This document shows, piece by piece, positions 36,405-45,707 of a stretch of DNA of 64,000 bases. A program made the position numbers and the translations under genes. The DNA lies in the NCBI RefSeq assembly GCF_018122655.1, contig NZ_JAGRQC010000001.1, positions 992,001-1,056,000 of the forward strand, read 5' to 3'. The stretch's first letter is position 1; the number at the start of each line of letters is the position of its first letter. Below the pieces are notes generated by a model that was not told the origin of the DNA, did no database searches, and was given only the letters and a program-made list of their open reading frames with translations. This DNA comes from Stakelama marina. Its GTDB lineage: Bacteria; Pseudomonadota; Alphaproteobacteria; Sphingomonadales; Sphingomonadaceae.

Positions 36405-37426
36405 GGGAGACCGCACACCCGTTCCGTATCCGCGCTGCGCAGGACGGCGACCTCCAACACCTCTATGAGATGGCGAAGCTGACCGGCGGCGGCTTTACCA
36501 ACCTGCCGCCCGACCGCGATGCGCTTCGCGGCAAGCTCGCGCGCAGCAAGGAGGCGTTCGAGCGCACCGAGGATACGCTCGGCGACGATCTGTTCGTGCT
36601 GGTGCTGGAAAATGTCGTGACCGGCGAGGTGCGCGGCACCTGCCAGATCTTCACCCAGGTCGGGCAGCACTGGCCTTTTTACAGCTACCGCATCGGCACG
36701 CTGACGAAGCATAGCGAAGCGCTAAACCGCACCTTCCGCGCCGAGCTCCTCAACCTGACCAACGACCTCGAGGGCTGCTCCGAAGTCGGCGGGCTGTTCC
36801 TCCATCCGAACGAACGCGCCGGCGGGCTCGGCATGCTGCTCGCGAGGAGCCGCTATCTTTTTATCCGCGCCCACCGCGCCCGCTTTGCCGAGCGCGTGCT
36901 CGCCGAACTTCGCGGCATCATCGACGAAAGCGGCGGGTCGCCCTTCTGGGACGGCGTCGCCGGTCGCTTCTTCGGCATGAGCTTTCAGGAGGCCGACGAG
37001 TTCAACGCCATCCACGGCAACCAGTTCATCGCCGACCTGATGCCCAAGCACCCGGTCTATGTCGCGATGCTGCCAGAAAGCGCGCGTCAAGTAATCGGCC
37101 TTCCCCACCCCTCCGGCCGCGCCGCAATGCGGATGCTCGAAAAAGAGGGCTTCGCGTACGAGAACTATGTCGACATCTTCGATGGCGGTCCGACGATGCT
37201 CGCGCGCACCGATCAGGTGAAGACGATTCAGGAAGCACATGACGCGAAGGTTGCCCATGTCGCCGGCGGCGGCGAGCAGGCGCTGATCTCGACTGGCCGC
37301 CTCGCCGATTTCCGCTGCGCCTATGGCGACATTCAGGCTGGCGAGGACAGCGTCACGATCGATCCCGCCGCCGCCAACGCGCTCGACATTGCGGAGGGCG
37401 GCAACATCACATGGGTGGCGCGCTGA
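36401..37426 (+). CDS. astA: arginine N-succinyltransferase
   Basis: 341 residues, GTG start overlapping the preceding stop. Transfers succinyl from succinyl-CoA to arginine, first step of the ammonia-producing AST pathway. Conserved stretches: GGFTNLPPDRDALRGKL, CQIFTQVGQHWPFYSYRIG, EVGGLFLHPNERAGGLGMLLARSRYLF in parts, SPFWDGVAGRFFGMSFQEADEF in parts, and AANALDIAEGGNITWVAR at the end. Single-subunit form. Followed directly by astB. Confidence 0.95.
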   Translation: MRETAHPFRIRAAQDGDLQHLYEMAKLTGGGFTNLPPDRDALRGKLARSKEAFERTEDTLGDDLFVLVLENVVTGEVRGTCQIFTQVGQHWPFYSYRIGTLTKHSEALNRTFRAELLNLTNDLEGCSEVGGLFLHPNERAGGLGMLLARSRYLFIRAHRARFAERVLAELRGIIDESGGSPFWDGVAGRFFGMSFQEADEFNAIHGNQFIADLMPKHPVYVAMLPESARQVIGLPHPSGRAAMRMLEKEGFAYENYVDIFDGGPTMLARTDQVKTIQEAHDAKVAHVAGGGEQALISTGRLADFRCAYGDIQAGEDSVTIDPAAANALDIAEGGNITWVAR

Positions 37427-38682
37427 TGGCTGTTACCGAGATCAATTTTGACGGCATCGTCGGACCGAGCCACAATTACGCAGGCCTCAGCCCGGGCAAC
37501 CTCGCCGCCACGCGCAACCGTGGCATGGCGTCGGCACCGCGCGCGGCAGCCCTCGAAGGCATCGCCAAGATGCGCGCCAATCTCGCGCTTGGGTTGGCGC
37601 AGGGATTCTTCCTGCCGCAACCGCGCCCCGACCATGGCTGGCTCGAGGGTCTGGCGACAGACTATGCCGAGGCACCGCCGCACCTCCAGGCGCAGGCGCT
37701 GTCGGCCTCGTCGATGTGGGCGGCCAATGCCGCGACCGTCTCGCCAGCACCCGACACGCTCGACGGCAAGTGCCACCTGACCGTCGCCAATCTCGTGACG
37801 ATGCCGCACCGCAGCCACGAATGGCGTTTCACGCTCGCCCAGCTCGAAGCTGCATTCGCCGATCCGGCCTTTGCCGTTCACGGCCCCGTCACGCCGCCAT
37901 TCGGTGACGAGGGCGCGGCCAACCATATGCGACTTGCCACCGCCCATGACCGGCCCGGTGTCGAAGTCTTCGTCTATGGCCTGACCGGCGGCCCCTTCCC
38001 CGCGCGCCAACACCGCGACGCCAGCGAAGCGATCGCGCGGATGCACCGCCTCGATCCCGCCAGTACGATCTTCGTCCAGCAGTCGGAGCAGGCGATCTCC
38101 GCCGGCGCGTTCCACAACGACGTCGTCGCGGTGGCGAACGAGCAGGTGCTGTTCACGCACGAGCTCGCCTATCAGGATCGCGACGCCTTCTACGCCGAGC
38201 TTCGTGACAAGATGCCGGATATCGAGATCATCGAGGTGCCGGCATCGCGCGTCAGCCTTGAGGACGCGGTCGCTTCCTATCTGTTCAACGCACAGCTTGT
38301 TACCTTGCCGAAGGGCGGCATGGCGCTCGTGCTGCCCGCAGAGGCGCGCGAGAACGCCAATGTCTGGAGCTGGCTGCAGGAACTCGTCGCCGGCAACGGC
38401 CCGATCCGTCACCTCGAAGTCGTCGATGTTCGCCAGTCGATGGCCAATGGCGGCGGCCCCGCCTGCCTACGCCTGCGCGTCGTCGCCGATCCCGCAACGA
38501 TCGATCCGCGCTTTCTGGTCGACAATGCCAAGCTCGACCGGCTCGCCAAGGTCGTCGAGGAATATTGGCCCGAACGGATCGATCCCAGCGAAATAGCCGA
38601 CCCGGCGCTGATCGCTCGGATCGAACGCGCCCACCGCGCGCTGCTCGAAGCGACCGATTGTGTCGGTTTAATTGACAGTTAA
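37426..38682 (+). CDS. astB: N-succinylarginine dihydrolase
   Basis: 418 residues from MAVTEINFDG, overlapping the astA stop by one base (TGATG); an in-frame ATG 15 bases earlier is less likely. Hydrolyses N2-succinylarginine to succinylornithine, ammonia and CO2. Opens with the conserved DGIVGPSHNYAGLSPGN; FHNDVVAVANEQVLFTHE and SMANGGGPACLRLRV carry active-site His, Glu and Cys. astC, astD and astE are not in the window, so the rest of the pathway is elsewhere or replaced. Confidence 0.95.
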   Translation: MAVTEINFDGIVGPSHNYAGLSPGNLAATRNRGMASAPRAAALEGIAKMRANLALGLAQGFFLPQPRPDHGWLEGLATDYAEAPPHLQAQALSASSMWAANAATVSPAPDTLDGKCHLTVANLVTMPHRSHEWRFTLAQLEAAFADPAFAVHGPVTPPFGDEGAANHMRLATAHDRPGVEVFVYGLTGGPFPARQHRDASEAIARMHRLDPASTIFVQQSEQAISAGAFHNDVVAVANEQVLFTHELAYQDRDAFYAELRDKMPDIEIIEVPASRVSLEDAVASYLFNAQLVTLPKGGMALVLPAEARENANVWSWLQELVAGNGPIRHLEVVDVRQSMANGGGPACLRLRVVADPATIDPRFLVDNAKLDRLAKVVEEYWPERIDPSEIADPALIARIERAHRALLEATDCVGLIDS

Positions 38683-38748
38683 CCATGTTCGGAAATCCGG
38701 AAACCCCGGATTTTCGCCATTGGTATGGCGCTTGCTTAACCTTTCGGC

Positions 38749-38967
38749 ATGTGGACCAAGGTTAAACGACTCTTCACCATCAAGACCAAGTTCGAGGCGT
38801 TCCTCGTCATCTACGGACTCGGCACCGGCGCGGTGGAGCGCGGCTTTCACTATCTCCACCAGTTTCCGGGCTATGGCGGCTATATGTTGTTCGCGGTGTG
38901 CCCCGTCGCGGTGTTCATGGCCGGTGGCCGCCTGCTCGATTCGGTAGAGCGCGGCTACGGAATCTGA
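38749..38967 (+). CDS. small conserved membrane protein, unknown function
   Basis: 72 residues. Starts MWTKVKRLFTIKTKFEAF, an amphipathic basic segment, then FLVIYGLGTGAVERGFHYL and a clear membrane helix YMLFAVCPVAVFMAGGRLL, ending ERGYGI. One or two membrane segments. The look is that of short sphingomonad inner-membrane proteins. Alone on the plus strand, 66 bases after astB. Confidence 0.65.
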   Translation: MWTKVKRLFTIKTKFEAFLVIYGLGTGAVERGFHYLHQFPGYGGYMLFAVCPVAVFMAGGRLLDSVERGYGI

Positions 38968-38976
38968 AGCGCAGCC

Positions 38977-39819
38977 CTACCGTTTCAGCCGTTCGGCGTG
39001 CCAGCCGACATGTTCGCCGAGAAAGGTCGAGATGAAATAATAGCTGTGGTCGTATCCCGGCTGCATTCGCAGCGTCAGGTCGATCCCGGCTCGCTTGCAC
39101 GCGTCGCGCAACAGATCGGGATTCAACTGTTCTTCCAGGAAATTGTCGGCATCGCCCTGATCGACCAGCAATTCCTTAACCCGCGCGCCATCTTCGATCA
39201 GCGCGCACGCATCATATTGCCGCCAGCCTGCCCGATCCTCGCCGATATATCGGCCCAGCGCCTTCTCGCCCCAGGGGCAGTGGATCGGCGACACGACCGG
39301 CGCGAAGGCCGAGATACTACGGAACCGGTTAGGATTGCGCAGCCCGATCGTCAGCGCGCCGTGCCCGCCCATCGAATGCCCCGTGATCGACTGGCGCGTC
39401 ATGTCGGCCATGGGGAACTGCGCGGCGATCAGCGTCGGAAGTTCCTCCTCGACATAACTGCGCATACGGTAATTGGCGGCCCAGGGCTTCTCGGTCGCAT
39501 CGACATAGAAGCCCGCGCCCTTGCCAAAGTCATACCCATCCTCGTCGGGCACGTCGTCGCCGCGCGGGCTCGTGTCGGGCGCAACGAAGATAATCCCGTG
39601 CTTTGCGCAGGCCTCGCGAAATTCACCCTTTTCGGTGACGTTGGCATGGGTGCACGTCAGCCCCGAAAGGTACCAGAGCACCGGCAGCCGCGCGCCTTCC
39701 TCATGCGGCGGGACATACACCGAAAATGTCATGTTGGTGCCCGTCGCATCGGATCCATGACGATAGATACCCTGCGTCCCGCCATGCGCCCTGTTGGTCG
39801 AAACCGTTTCCATGCTCAT
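38977..39819 (-). CDS. fghA: S-formylglutathione hydrolase
   Basis: 280 residues, esterase D family. Hydrolyses S-formylglutathione to formate and glutathione, second step of formaldehyde detoxification. Nucleophile Ser in ITGHSMGGHGAL, Asp in VDQGDADNFLEEQL and His in PGYDHSYYFI complete the triad; LSGLTCTHANVTEKGEFR is the family's early signature. The ATG overlaps the purU stop (ATGA). Last gene of the adhC-VOC-purU-fghA unit. Confidence 0.96.
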   Translation of the reverse strand: MSMETVSTNRAHGGTQGIYRHGSDATGTNMTFSVYVPPHEEGARLPVLWYLSGLTCTHANVTEKGEFREACAKHGIIFVAPDTSPRGDDVPDEDGYDFGKGAGFYVDATEKPWAANYRMRSYVEEELPTLIAAQFPMADMTRQSITGHSMGGHGALTIGLRNPNRFRSISAFAPVVSPIHCPWGEKALGRYIGEDRAGWRQYDACALIEDGARVKELLVDQGDADNFLEEQLNPDLLRDACKRAGIDLTLRMQPGYDHSYYFISTFLGEHVGWHAERLKR

Positions 39820-40679
39820 CGAAATACCACCGTCTTTCCACCGTTCAGAAACAGCCGTCGTTCGCCATAGGCATTGACGGCGCGCGCCAGCACCTGCGCC
39901 TCGATATCGCGGCCGATGCGGACCAGCGCATCGATATCATCGCGATGATCGACGCGCTCGACCGCCTGCTCGATGATCGGTCCCTCATCAAGATCGCCTG
40001 TCACGAAATGCGCGGTGGCACCGATCAGTTTCACACCGCGCGCATGCGCCCGGTGATAGGGTTTCGCACCCTTGAAGCCGGGCAGGAAGCTGTGATGGAT
40101 GTTGATACATCGCCCGCTCACCCGGGCAGCCAAGTCTTCGGACAGCACCTGCATATAGCGCGCCAGGACCAACAGCTCGGCATCCGCGTCCGCCATCACG
40201 CCCAGCAACGCCTGTTCCTGCGCCGCCCTCCCCCCAGGTTCGATCGGCAGATGATGAAAGTCGATGCCGTGCCATTCGACGAGTTCGCGCGCCGCCGCGT
40301 GGTTGGAGACCACAGCCGCGATCTCCACCGACAGCGCTCCGGAGCGTGCGCGGTGGAGCAGATCGTGGAGGCAGTGAAGCCCTTTCGACACCGCGATCAC
40401 CGCGCGTGGGCGGTGGTCGGCGGGGCTTAGCGACCAGTCGAGCGCCAGTTCGCCCGCGACCGGAGCGAACGCCTCGCGCAGCGCATCCGCACCATCGGGA
40501 AAACCGCCGCCACCGCGCTGAAATACGACGCGCATGAAAAAGCGCCCGGTTTCAAGATCAGCATATTGCTGGCTATCGACGATGAAGCCCTGGTTGCGGC
40601 TCAGGAACCCGCTGACGCCCGCGACGATGCCGACGCGGTCCTCGCAGGTCAGCGTCAGGATCCAGCGCCGGGGCTCCAT
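39816..40679 (-). CDS. purU: formyltetrahydrofolate deformylase
   Basis: 287 residues: an N-terminal ACT domain (residues ~5-80, LTLTCEDRVGIVAGVSGFL) and a formyltransferase-like catalytic domain with VSNHAAARELVEWHGI, CINIHHSFLPGFKGAKPYHRA (cited by NIHHSFLPGFKGAKPY) and the Asp motif VTGDLDEGPIIEQ. Releases formate and regenerates tetrahydrofolate. Inside a formaldehyde operon it offers a second, folate-based route for one-carbon units to formate. Confidence 0.95.
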   Translation of the reverse strand: MEPRRWILTLTCEDRVGIVAGVSGFLSRNQGFIVDSQQYADLETGRFFMRVVFQRGGGGFPDGADALREAFAPVAGELALDWSLSPADHRPRAVIAVSKGLHCLHDLLHRARSGALSVEIAAVVSNHAAARELVEWHGIDFHHLPIEPGGRAAQEQALLGVMADADAELLVLARYMQVLSEDLAARVSGRCINIHHSFLPGFKGAKPYHRAHARGVKLIGATAHFVTGDLDEGPIIEQAVERVDHRDDIDALVRIGRDIEAQVLARAVNAYGERRLFLNGGKTVVFR

Positions 40680-41065
40680 CAGCCGCCGCGATGCATCGCG
40701 CAGACCTTGTTGCCGGCGGGATCGCGCAGATAGGCGAGATAGAGCCGCATTCCGCTTCCCTCGCGCCAGCCCGGCGCATCCTCGATCGGCGTACCGCCCG
40801 CGGCTTCACCCGCCTTGTGCCAGGCATCGGCCGCTTCGGTCGATTTCGCCGCGAACCCGATCGTGCCGCCATTGGCGCACGTCGCCTCACCGCCATCGAT
40901 CGGCTTGGTCAGCAGGAAGACGCCGCCGTCGTGCATGTAAATGACGCGCCCCTTGGGATCGACCCGACCCGGCTGAATGCCGAGTTCGCCCAGAGCCGCA
41001 TCGTAAAATTTCTTCGACGCCTCGATATCGTTGGCGCCAAGCATGACGTGACTGAACATCGGCAT
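40679..41065 (-). CDS. VOC-family (glyoxalase-like) protein
   Basis: 128 residues: one vicinal-oxygen-chelate module with the beta-alpha-beta-beta-beta pattern, starting FSHVMLGANDIEASKKFYDAAL, a central GGVFLLTKPIDGG, and ending YLAYLRDPAGNKVCAMH. Glu/His positions for metal binding are partly present (SHVML His near the N-terminus). Substrate unknown. Placed between adhC and purU, with purU starting at its stop; a role with glutathione or aldehyde adducts is possible but not shown. Confidence 0.85.
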   Translation of the reverse strand: MPMFSHVMLGANDIEASKKFYDAALGELGIQPGRVDPKGRVIYMHDGGVFLLTKPIDGGEATCANGGTIGFAAKSTEAADAWHKAGEAAGGTPIEDAPGWREGSGMRLYLAYLRDPAGNKVCAMHRGG

Positions 41066-41073
41066 TTTCTCCC

Positions 41074-42186
41074 TTAGTAAACGACGACGCTGCGGATGCT
41101 CTCACCGGCATGCATCAGGTCGAACGCCTTGTTGATGTCTTCGAGTTTGAAGGTGTGGGTGATCATCGGGTCGATGGCAATCTTGCCGTCCATATACCAA
41201 TCGACGATCTTCGGCACATCGGTGCGCCCGCGCGCGCCGCCGAACGCGGTACCCTTCCACACGCGGCCGGTGACGAGTTGGAACGGGCGCGTGGCAATCT
41301 CCTTGCCCGCCTCGGCAACACCGATGATGATGCTTTCACCCCAGCCGCGATGCGCGCATTCCAGCGCGGTGCGCATCACCTCGACATTGCCAGTCGCATC
41401 GAACGTATAGTCGGCGCCGCCATCGGTCAGTTCGAGCACCTTGGCGATGATCTGATCGCGGCTCATGCCCTTGGTGTTGAGGAAATGCGTCATCCCGAAC
41501 TTGCGGCCCCACTCCTCGCGGTCGGGATTGAGGTCGACACCGATGATACGGTTCGCGCCGACCATCTTCGCGCCCTGGATGACGTTCAGGCCGATACCGC
41601 CCAGCCCGAACACGACGACGTTCGCACCCGGCTCGACCTTCGCGGTGTTGACCACCGCGCCGACGCCGGTCGTCACGCCGCAGCCGATATAGCAGCTCGT
41701 CTCGAACGGCGCGTCGTCGCGGATCTTGGCAACCGCGATCTCTGGCATCACGGTGAAATTCGAAAAGGTCGAGCAGCCCATATAATGGTGCAGCATCTGC
41801 CCCTTGTAGCTGAACCGGCTCGTCCCGTCGGGCATCAGGCCCTTGCCCTGCGTCCCGCGGATCGCGGTGCACAGGTTGGTCTTCTGCGACAGGCACGACT
41901 TACACTGGCGGCATTCGGGCGTGTAGAGCGGGATGACGTGGTCGCCTTCCTTCACGCTGGTCACGCCGGGGCCGACCTCGCGCACGATGCCGGCGCCTTC
42001 ATGGCCGAGGATGCTCGGGAACAGTCCTTCCGAATCGAGCCCGTCGAGCGTGTATGCATCGGTGTGGCAGATGCCCGTCGCCATCACCTCGACCAGCACC
42101 TCGCCCGCCTTGGGTCCTTCCAGATCGACTTCGACGATCTCGAGCGGCTGTTTCGCTTCGAAGGCGACGGCGGCGCGGGTCTTCAT
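41074..42186 (-). CDS. adhC: S-(hydroxymethyl)glutathione dehydrogenase, class III alcohol dehydrogenase
   Basis: 370 residues from [15 protein letters not shown]. Oxidises S-hydroxymethylglutathione (formaldehyde adduct) to S-formylglutathione with NAD. Catalytic zinc ligands lie in [24 protein letters not shown] and [11 protein letters not shown]; structural zinc Cys residues are in [17 protein letters not shown]. The NAD fold [15 protein letters not shown] and GVDLNPDRE are present. First gene of the formaldehyde operon, 98 bases from tRNA-Arg on the same strand. The alternative symbol frmA is equally usable. Confidence 0.97.
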   Translation of the reverse strand: MKTRAAVAFEAKQPLEIVEVDLEGPKAGEVLVEVMATGICHTDAYTLDGLDSEGLFPSILGHEGAGIVREVGPGVTSVKEGDHVIPLYTPECRQCKSCLSQKTNLCTAIRGTQGKGLMPDGTSRFSYKGQMLHHYMGCSTFSNFTVMPEIAVAKIRDDAPFETSCYIGCGVTTGVGAVVNTAKVEPGANVVVFGLGGIGLNVIQGAKMVGANRIIGVDLNPDREEWGRKFGMTHFLNTKGMSRDQIIAKVLELTDGGADYTFDATGNVEVMRTALECAHRGWGESIIIGVAEAGKEIATRPFQLVTGRVWKGTAFGGARGRTDVPKIVDWYMDGKIAIDPMITHTFKLEDINKAFDLMHAGESIRSVVVY

Positions 42187-42284
42187 GGCTGTGCTCCATC
42201 TGCTTGGTTGCAACAAGCAACTGGACAGCCGATCCGCCCGCGTCAAGCGGCGAAACCCGAACAATTCCGACAATGGAGAGGAAA

Positions 42285-42361
42285 TGGCGCGCCCGAAAGG
42301 ATTCGAACCTCTGACCCCCAGATTCGTAGTCTGGTGCTCTATCCAGCTGAGCTACGGGCGC
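42285..42361 (-). tRNA. tRNA-Arg (anticodon ACG)
   Basis: 77 bases. Acceptor stem GCGCCCG pairs with CGGGCGC, discriminator G, and an encoded CCA. Anticodon stem CCAGA/TCTGG with loop CTACGAA gives ACG (arginine CGU/CGC/CGA after A34-to-I editing). T-loop GGTTCGAATCC and D-arm AGCTCAGCTGGATAGAGC are canonical. No integrase or repeat of its 3' end is nearby. Confidence 0.97.
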
Positions 42362-42442
42362 GCAGTGGGAGGCCAGATAGAAGGGCTGGCCGGGCAACGC
42401 AACCCCGTTGCGCAACCTTTTTCCACCTCATACAGCAAAACC

Positions 42443-42949
42443 ATGCGCACTTCGCTGATTTTACCGCTTCTCGCCATGCTCGCCGGATGTTCCGGCGCGA
42501 CCGCGAACGCACCCTCGCTGCTGCCCCGCCCGATCGAAAGCCGCAGCGACGCCGTCGCGGTGCATCCGATTCCCGCGCCCGAACCCGATCCCGCGCTCGA
42601 CGCCAAAATCGCGGTGCTTTCGAACCAGGTGGACAAGGCGGTCGCGGATTTCGACGAAGCGGCTCCGCAGGTGAAACAATCGGTCGAAGCGGCGTCGGGT
42701 GCCGAAACCGGCAGCGAGCGCTGGATCGCCGCACAGGCCGCGCTGTCCCGGCTCGACGGGTTGCGTACCGGCATCCTCAGCCCATTGGTCGATCTCGAGG
42801 ATCTGGCCATCGCGCGGGCACAGTCTGGCAAGCCTCCCTATCCCGCGCTCGAAACGGCGATTTCGAACGCCGAAGCCGCCGATGCGAAGCAGGCGGAACG
42901 CCTGCAGGCGATCGAGGCGCTGGCGCCCGGCTATTCCTCGCCGGGTTGA
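42443..42949 (+). CDS. lipoprotein of unknown function, helical
   Basis: 168 residues from MRTSLILPLLAMLAGCSGA (lipobox LAGC, Cys16). The mature protein is a Pro/Ala-rich linker followed by predicted long helices (DAKIAVLSNQVDKAVADFDEA and AAQAALSRLDGLRTGI), probably a coiled coil. No family recognised. Its last 19 bases overlap the 3' end of the convergent spermidine-synthase-like gene. Confidence 0.75.
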   Translation: MRTSLILPLLAMLAGCSGATANAPSLLPRPIESRSDAVAVHPIPAPEPDPALDAKIAVLSNQVDKAVADFDEAAPQVKQSVEAASGAETGSERWIAAQAALSRLDGLRTGILSPLVDLEDLAIARAQSGKPPYPALETAISNAEAADAKQAERLQAIEALAPGYSSPG

Positions 42950-45156
42950 AGCGCGCGGAGCAGCGGGACCACCGCTGCATAGTCATCGGTCCAGTGCGCC
43001 GCCCCCGCGCCGACATGCAAAGCACGCCAGTTGCCGCCGCGCGCAACCAGCGCGTTCAGCTTGTCCGCATCGCGCGACATCGCGACCCAGATCGAGGGCA
43101 GATCGCCCTCGACATCGGCGTGACCGGGATAGGCGAGCGCCGCGGTTGCCCAGCCGCCGCTTTCGGCCGCGCCAGCTATCACCGGTTCGAGGTCCAGATA
43201 GCGGTTGGAAATATGCACCATCAGCAACCCGTCACCGGCCAGCGCACGGCCATAGGTCGCGAATGCCTGCTGCGTCAGCAGATGGATCGGTACCGTGTCC
43301 GACGAAAAGGCGTCGAGGACCAGCAGGTCGAACGAATCGGCCTTCACCGCACCCAGCGAAAGGCGCGCATCGCCGATGGTGATCGGTACATGCGGGCGGC
43401 AGCGGCGCAGAAAGCTGAACTCACCCGAATCGCGCGCGATACGCACGTCGGTCGGGTCGATCTCGAAAAAGCGCCAGCGCTGCCCCGGCTGGGCGTAGCA
43501 GGCGAGCGTTCCTGTTCCCAGGCCGACGACCCCGACCCGCGCCTGATTGCCATATAGCGCCCGTACCGCGCGCATCGCGCGGCCGACGCCCGACGCTGCA
43601 ACATAATAGCTGGTCGGTGTCCGCTCGCGCTCCGGCGAGCCGAGCAATTGCATCCCATGCAGCGTCGTGCCGTTGCTGAGCCAGCGAACGTCGCCGTCCT
43701 GCCGCACGGTATAGACGCCGAAATAGCTCCGCGTCCGGGCGCCGTCGGCGGAAAGCAGCAAGGCGCGATAGCCGCCGAATACGAATAGCGCCGCCGCCAG
43801 CACGGTAATGAATACGCCGCGCCTGCCGATCGCCATGATGCCGAGCGGCATCAGCAGCAGATAGGCGAGACTGTCGTGATGCTCGCCGAGAAGATTGCCC
43901 GGATTGATGGCGCCGATGATCGCCACGACCAGCGCCAGCGCGATGACGCCGTAGCGAAATACCCTGCCGCGCATGCCACGCCACAGCGCGGCCATTTGCG
44001 GCACGAGGAAATATTGCGGCGCCAGCGCACCCGCCGCCAGTACCAGCAGCGGATATTCATAGGTCCAATCGAACAATACCGGTGCGACCAGCCCGGCGAA
44101 GACGCCGCCCAACGCACCACCTACCGCCATCGCCAGATAGAATTGCGTCAAACGCTCCGGGTTGGGACGGAGCGTATACATCCGCGAATGCAGCGCGACG
44201 GCGACTGCAAAGAGCAGCGCCAGCGCCATGACGACGTTCAGGAACGGAAACTGCTCGTGCCCCGCCATCATCACGCCGCCGAACACCAGCAGCACGAGCG
44301 GGGCGAAATGGGCGATGAATTCGGCGGGTCCGCGCAGCTGGGCAAAGGCGACGGTGAAGCTGAGCAGATACAGGCCCAGCGGCAAAACCCACAGCAACGG
44401 GACCGCAACGATATCGACGGTGATGAAGGTCGTCGTCGCGAGCATCAGACCCGACGGCACGAAGGCGAGCATGATCCACCGCGCGACGACGGCCGGCGAC
44501 GACGGCGGTCCGGCATCGGTTCGCGCTTCGGGAGGCGCCCCCCGTGGTATCCACAGCGCAATCACCACCACACACGCAAACAACAGGATATAGCCCGCGG
44601 TCCAGACGCCACTCTGCCCGCCCAGCCCCAATTCCGGTTCTACCAGCAGCGGATAGGCAAGCAGCCCGGCAAAGCTGCCCAGGTTGGATGCTGCATATAA
44701 GGCGTATGGGTCGCGCCCGCCCGATGCCACCGCATACCAGCGCTGCACGAGCGGCGCCTGTGCGGCGACCGCGAAGAACAACGGTCCGATCGATGCGCCG
44801 AACAACCAAGGCACCCAGATCGCCGGTTCCGCACCGGCCGGTAGCTCCATCGACAAAAGGCCGATCGGCAACCACAACGCGCCTAGCGCCAGCACCACCA
44901 GATGTACCGCGGCCTGTCGCTTCGGCGACAGATAGCCGAGCGCATGGGCATAGCCATATCCGGCGAGCAACAACGCCTGATAGACGAGCATCGCCGAATT
45001 CCACACGGCCGGCGCGCCGCCCAGCCGCGGCAGCGCCATGCGCGCGGCCATCGGCTGAACAAGGAAAAGCAGGAACGATCCGATCAGGATCGTCGCGACA
45101 TACAGCCATGCCGGCCGACGGAAGCGCCCGGCTCCGGCGGACACCGTTTCGCTCAT
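42931..45156 (-). CDS. fused membrane / spermidine-synthase-like protein
   Basis: 741 residues. The N-terminal ~480 residues carry about 12 membrane helices (LYVATILIGSFLLFLVQPM first), the C-terminal ~220 a spermidine-synthase-like Rossmann domain: VGVVGLGTGTLACYA (SAM-type GxGTGT), FFEIDPTDVRIA, DARLSLGAVK and DLLVLDAFSSDTVPIHLLT. The strict polyamine-synthase gate residues are not obvious, so polyamine synthesis is not claimed; homologues are annotated as spermidine synthase or fused MFS/spermidine synthase. Begins overlapping the end of the next GNAT frame's coding strand by 4 bases (45153-45156). Confidence 0.85.
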   Translation of the reverse strand: MSETVSAGAGRFRRPAWLYVATILIGSFLLFLVQPMAARMALPRLGGAPAVWNSAMLVYQALLLAGYGYAHALGYLSPKRQAAVHLVVLALGALWLPIGLLSMELPAGAEPAIWVPWLFGASIGPLFFAVAAQAPLVQRWYAVASGGRDPYALYAASNLGSFAGLLAYPLLVEPELGLGGQSGVWTAGYILLFACVVVIALWIPRGAPPEARTDAGPPSSPAVVARWIMLAFVPSGLMLATTTFITVDIVAVPLLWVLPLGLYLLSFTVAFAQLRGPAEFIAHFAPLVLLVFGGVMMAGHEQFPFLNVVMALALLFAVAVALHSRMYTLRPNPERLTQFYLAMAVGGALGGVFAGLVAPVLFDWTYEYPLLVLAAGALAPQYFLVPQMAALWRGMRGRVFRYGVIALALVVAIIGAINPGNLLGEHHDSLAYLLLMPLGIMAIGRRGVFITVLAAALFVFGGYRALLLSADGARTRSYFGVYTVRQDGDVRWLSNGTTLHGMQLLGSPERERTPTSYYVAASGVGRAMRAVRALYGNQARVGVVGLGTGTLACYAQPGQRWRFFEIDPTDVRIARDSGEFSFLRRCRPHVPITIGDARLSLGAVKADSFDLLVLDAFSSDTVPIHLLTQQAFATYGRALAGDGLLMVHISNRYLDLEPVIAGAAESGGWATAALAYPGHADVEGDLPSIWVAMSRDADKLNALVARGGNWRALHVGAGAAHWTDDYAAVVPLLRALQPGEE

Positions 45157-45707
45157 ACAGCCGCGGTTTCGGGCGCGGTTTCGGGGCGGTCGACGAAATA
45201 GGTGATGCAGGTCTTGAGCGGGCTGCCGTCGGGCACCGCGGGATGTTTAAAGGTCCCGGGCACTCGCTGCATGCCGAGACGCTTCATCAGACCCCAGCTC
45301 GGCGCATTTGCCTCCACGGTGATTGCACCGATGCGCGGCACGGCAAGATTGCGCCAGCCCCAGTCGAGGCTCGCCATCGCCGCCTCGCGGGCATAACCCC
45401 TGCCCCAATATTCGACACCCAGCCGCCAACCGATTTCGATCTCCCCATATAGGGGCGTTCCTTCGCCACCCGGCTTCAGCCCGCAAAAGCCCAGCAGCGC
45501 TTCATCAGATCGACGCTCGACCGCCCAGAAGGAATGGCCGTGCTGCTCCTGGCAGTCGCGCTGCCGCGCGATCGCGGCATCGGCCTCGTCCTCGGACATC
45601 GGCGGGCCGAGAAATTGCATGACCCGCGGATCGCGCCATTGCTCGAGAAAAACCGCGCGGTCACGATCTTCCCACGGCCGTAGCACCAGGCGTTCGGTCG
45701 TGATCAT
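45153..45707 (-). CDS. GNAT-family N-acetyltransferase
   Basis: 184 residues from MITTERLVLRPWEDRD. Acetyltransferase_3 (RimJ/RimL-like) fold; the acetyl-CoA-binding segment is EYWGRGYAREAAMASLDWGW (Q/RxxGxG/A as GRGYAREA), and LMKRLGMQRV is the typical late motif. Substrate (N-terminal amine or antibiotic) unknown. Coupled by a 4-base overlap to the upstream GNAT gene, of which it looks like a diverged tandem copy. Confidence 0.9.
   Translation of the reverse strand: MITTERLVLRPWEDRDRAVFLEQWRDPRVMQFLGPPMSEDEADAAIARQRDCQEQHGHSFWAVERRSDEALLGFCGLKPGGEGTPLYGEIEIGWRLGVEYWGRGYAREAAMASLDWGWRNLAVPRIGAITVEANAPSWGLMKRLGMQRVPGTFKHPAVPDGSPLKTCITYFVDRPETAPETAAV

Noticed and set aside
42285..42361. tRNA-Arg as attachment site of an integrated element
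   Set aside because: No integrase gene nearby and no repeat of the tRNA 3' end is visible; both flanks are ordinary chromosomal genes.
41110..43557. 815-residue plus-strand frame across adhC, tRNA-Arg and the next genes
   Set aside because: It runs through a tRNA and antisense to well-identified genes; the composition is that of reversed coding DNA.
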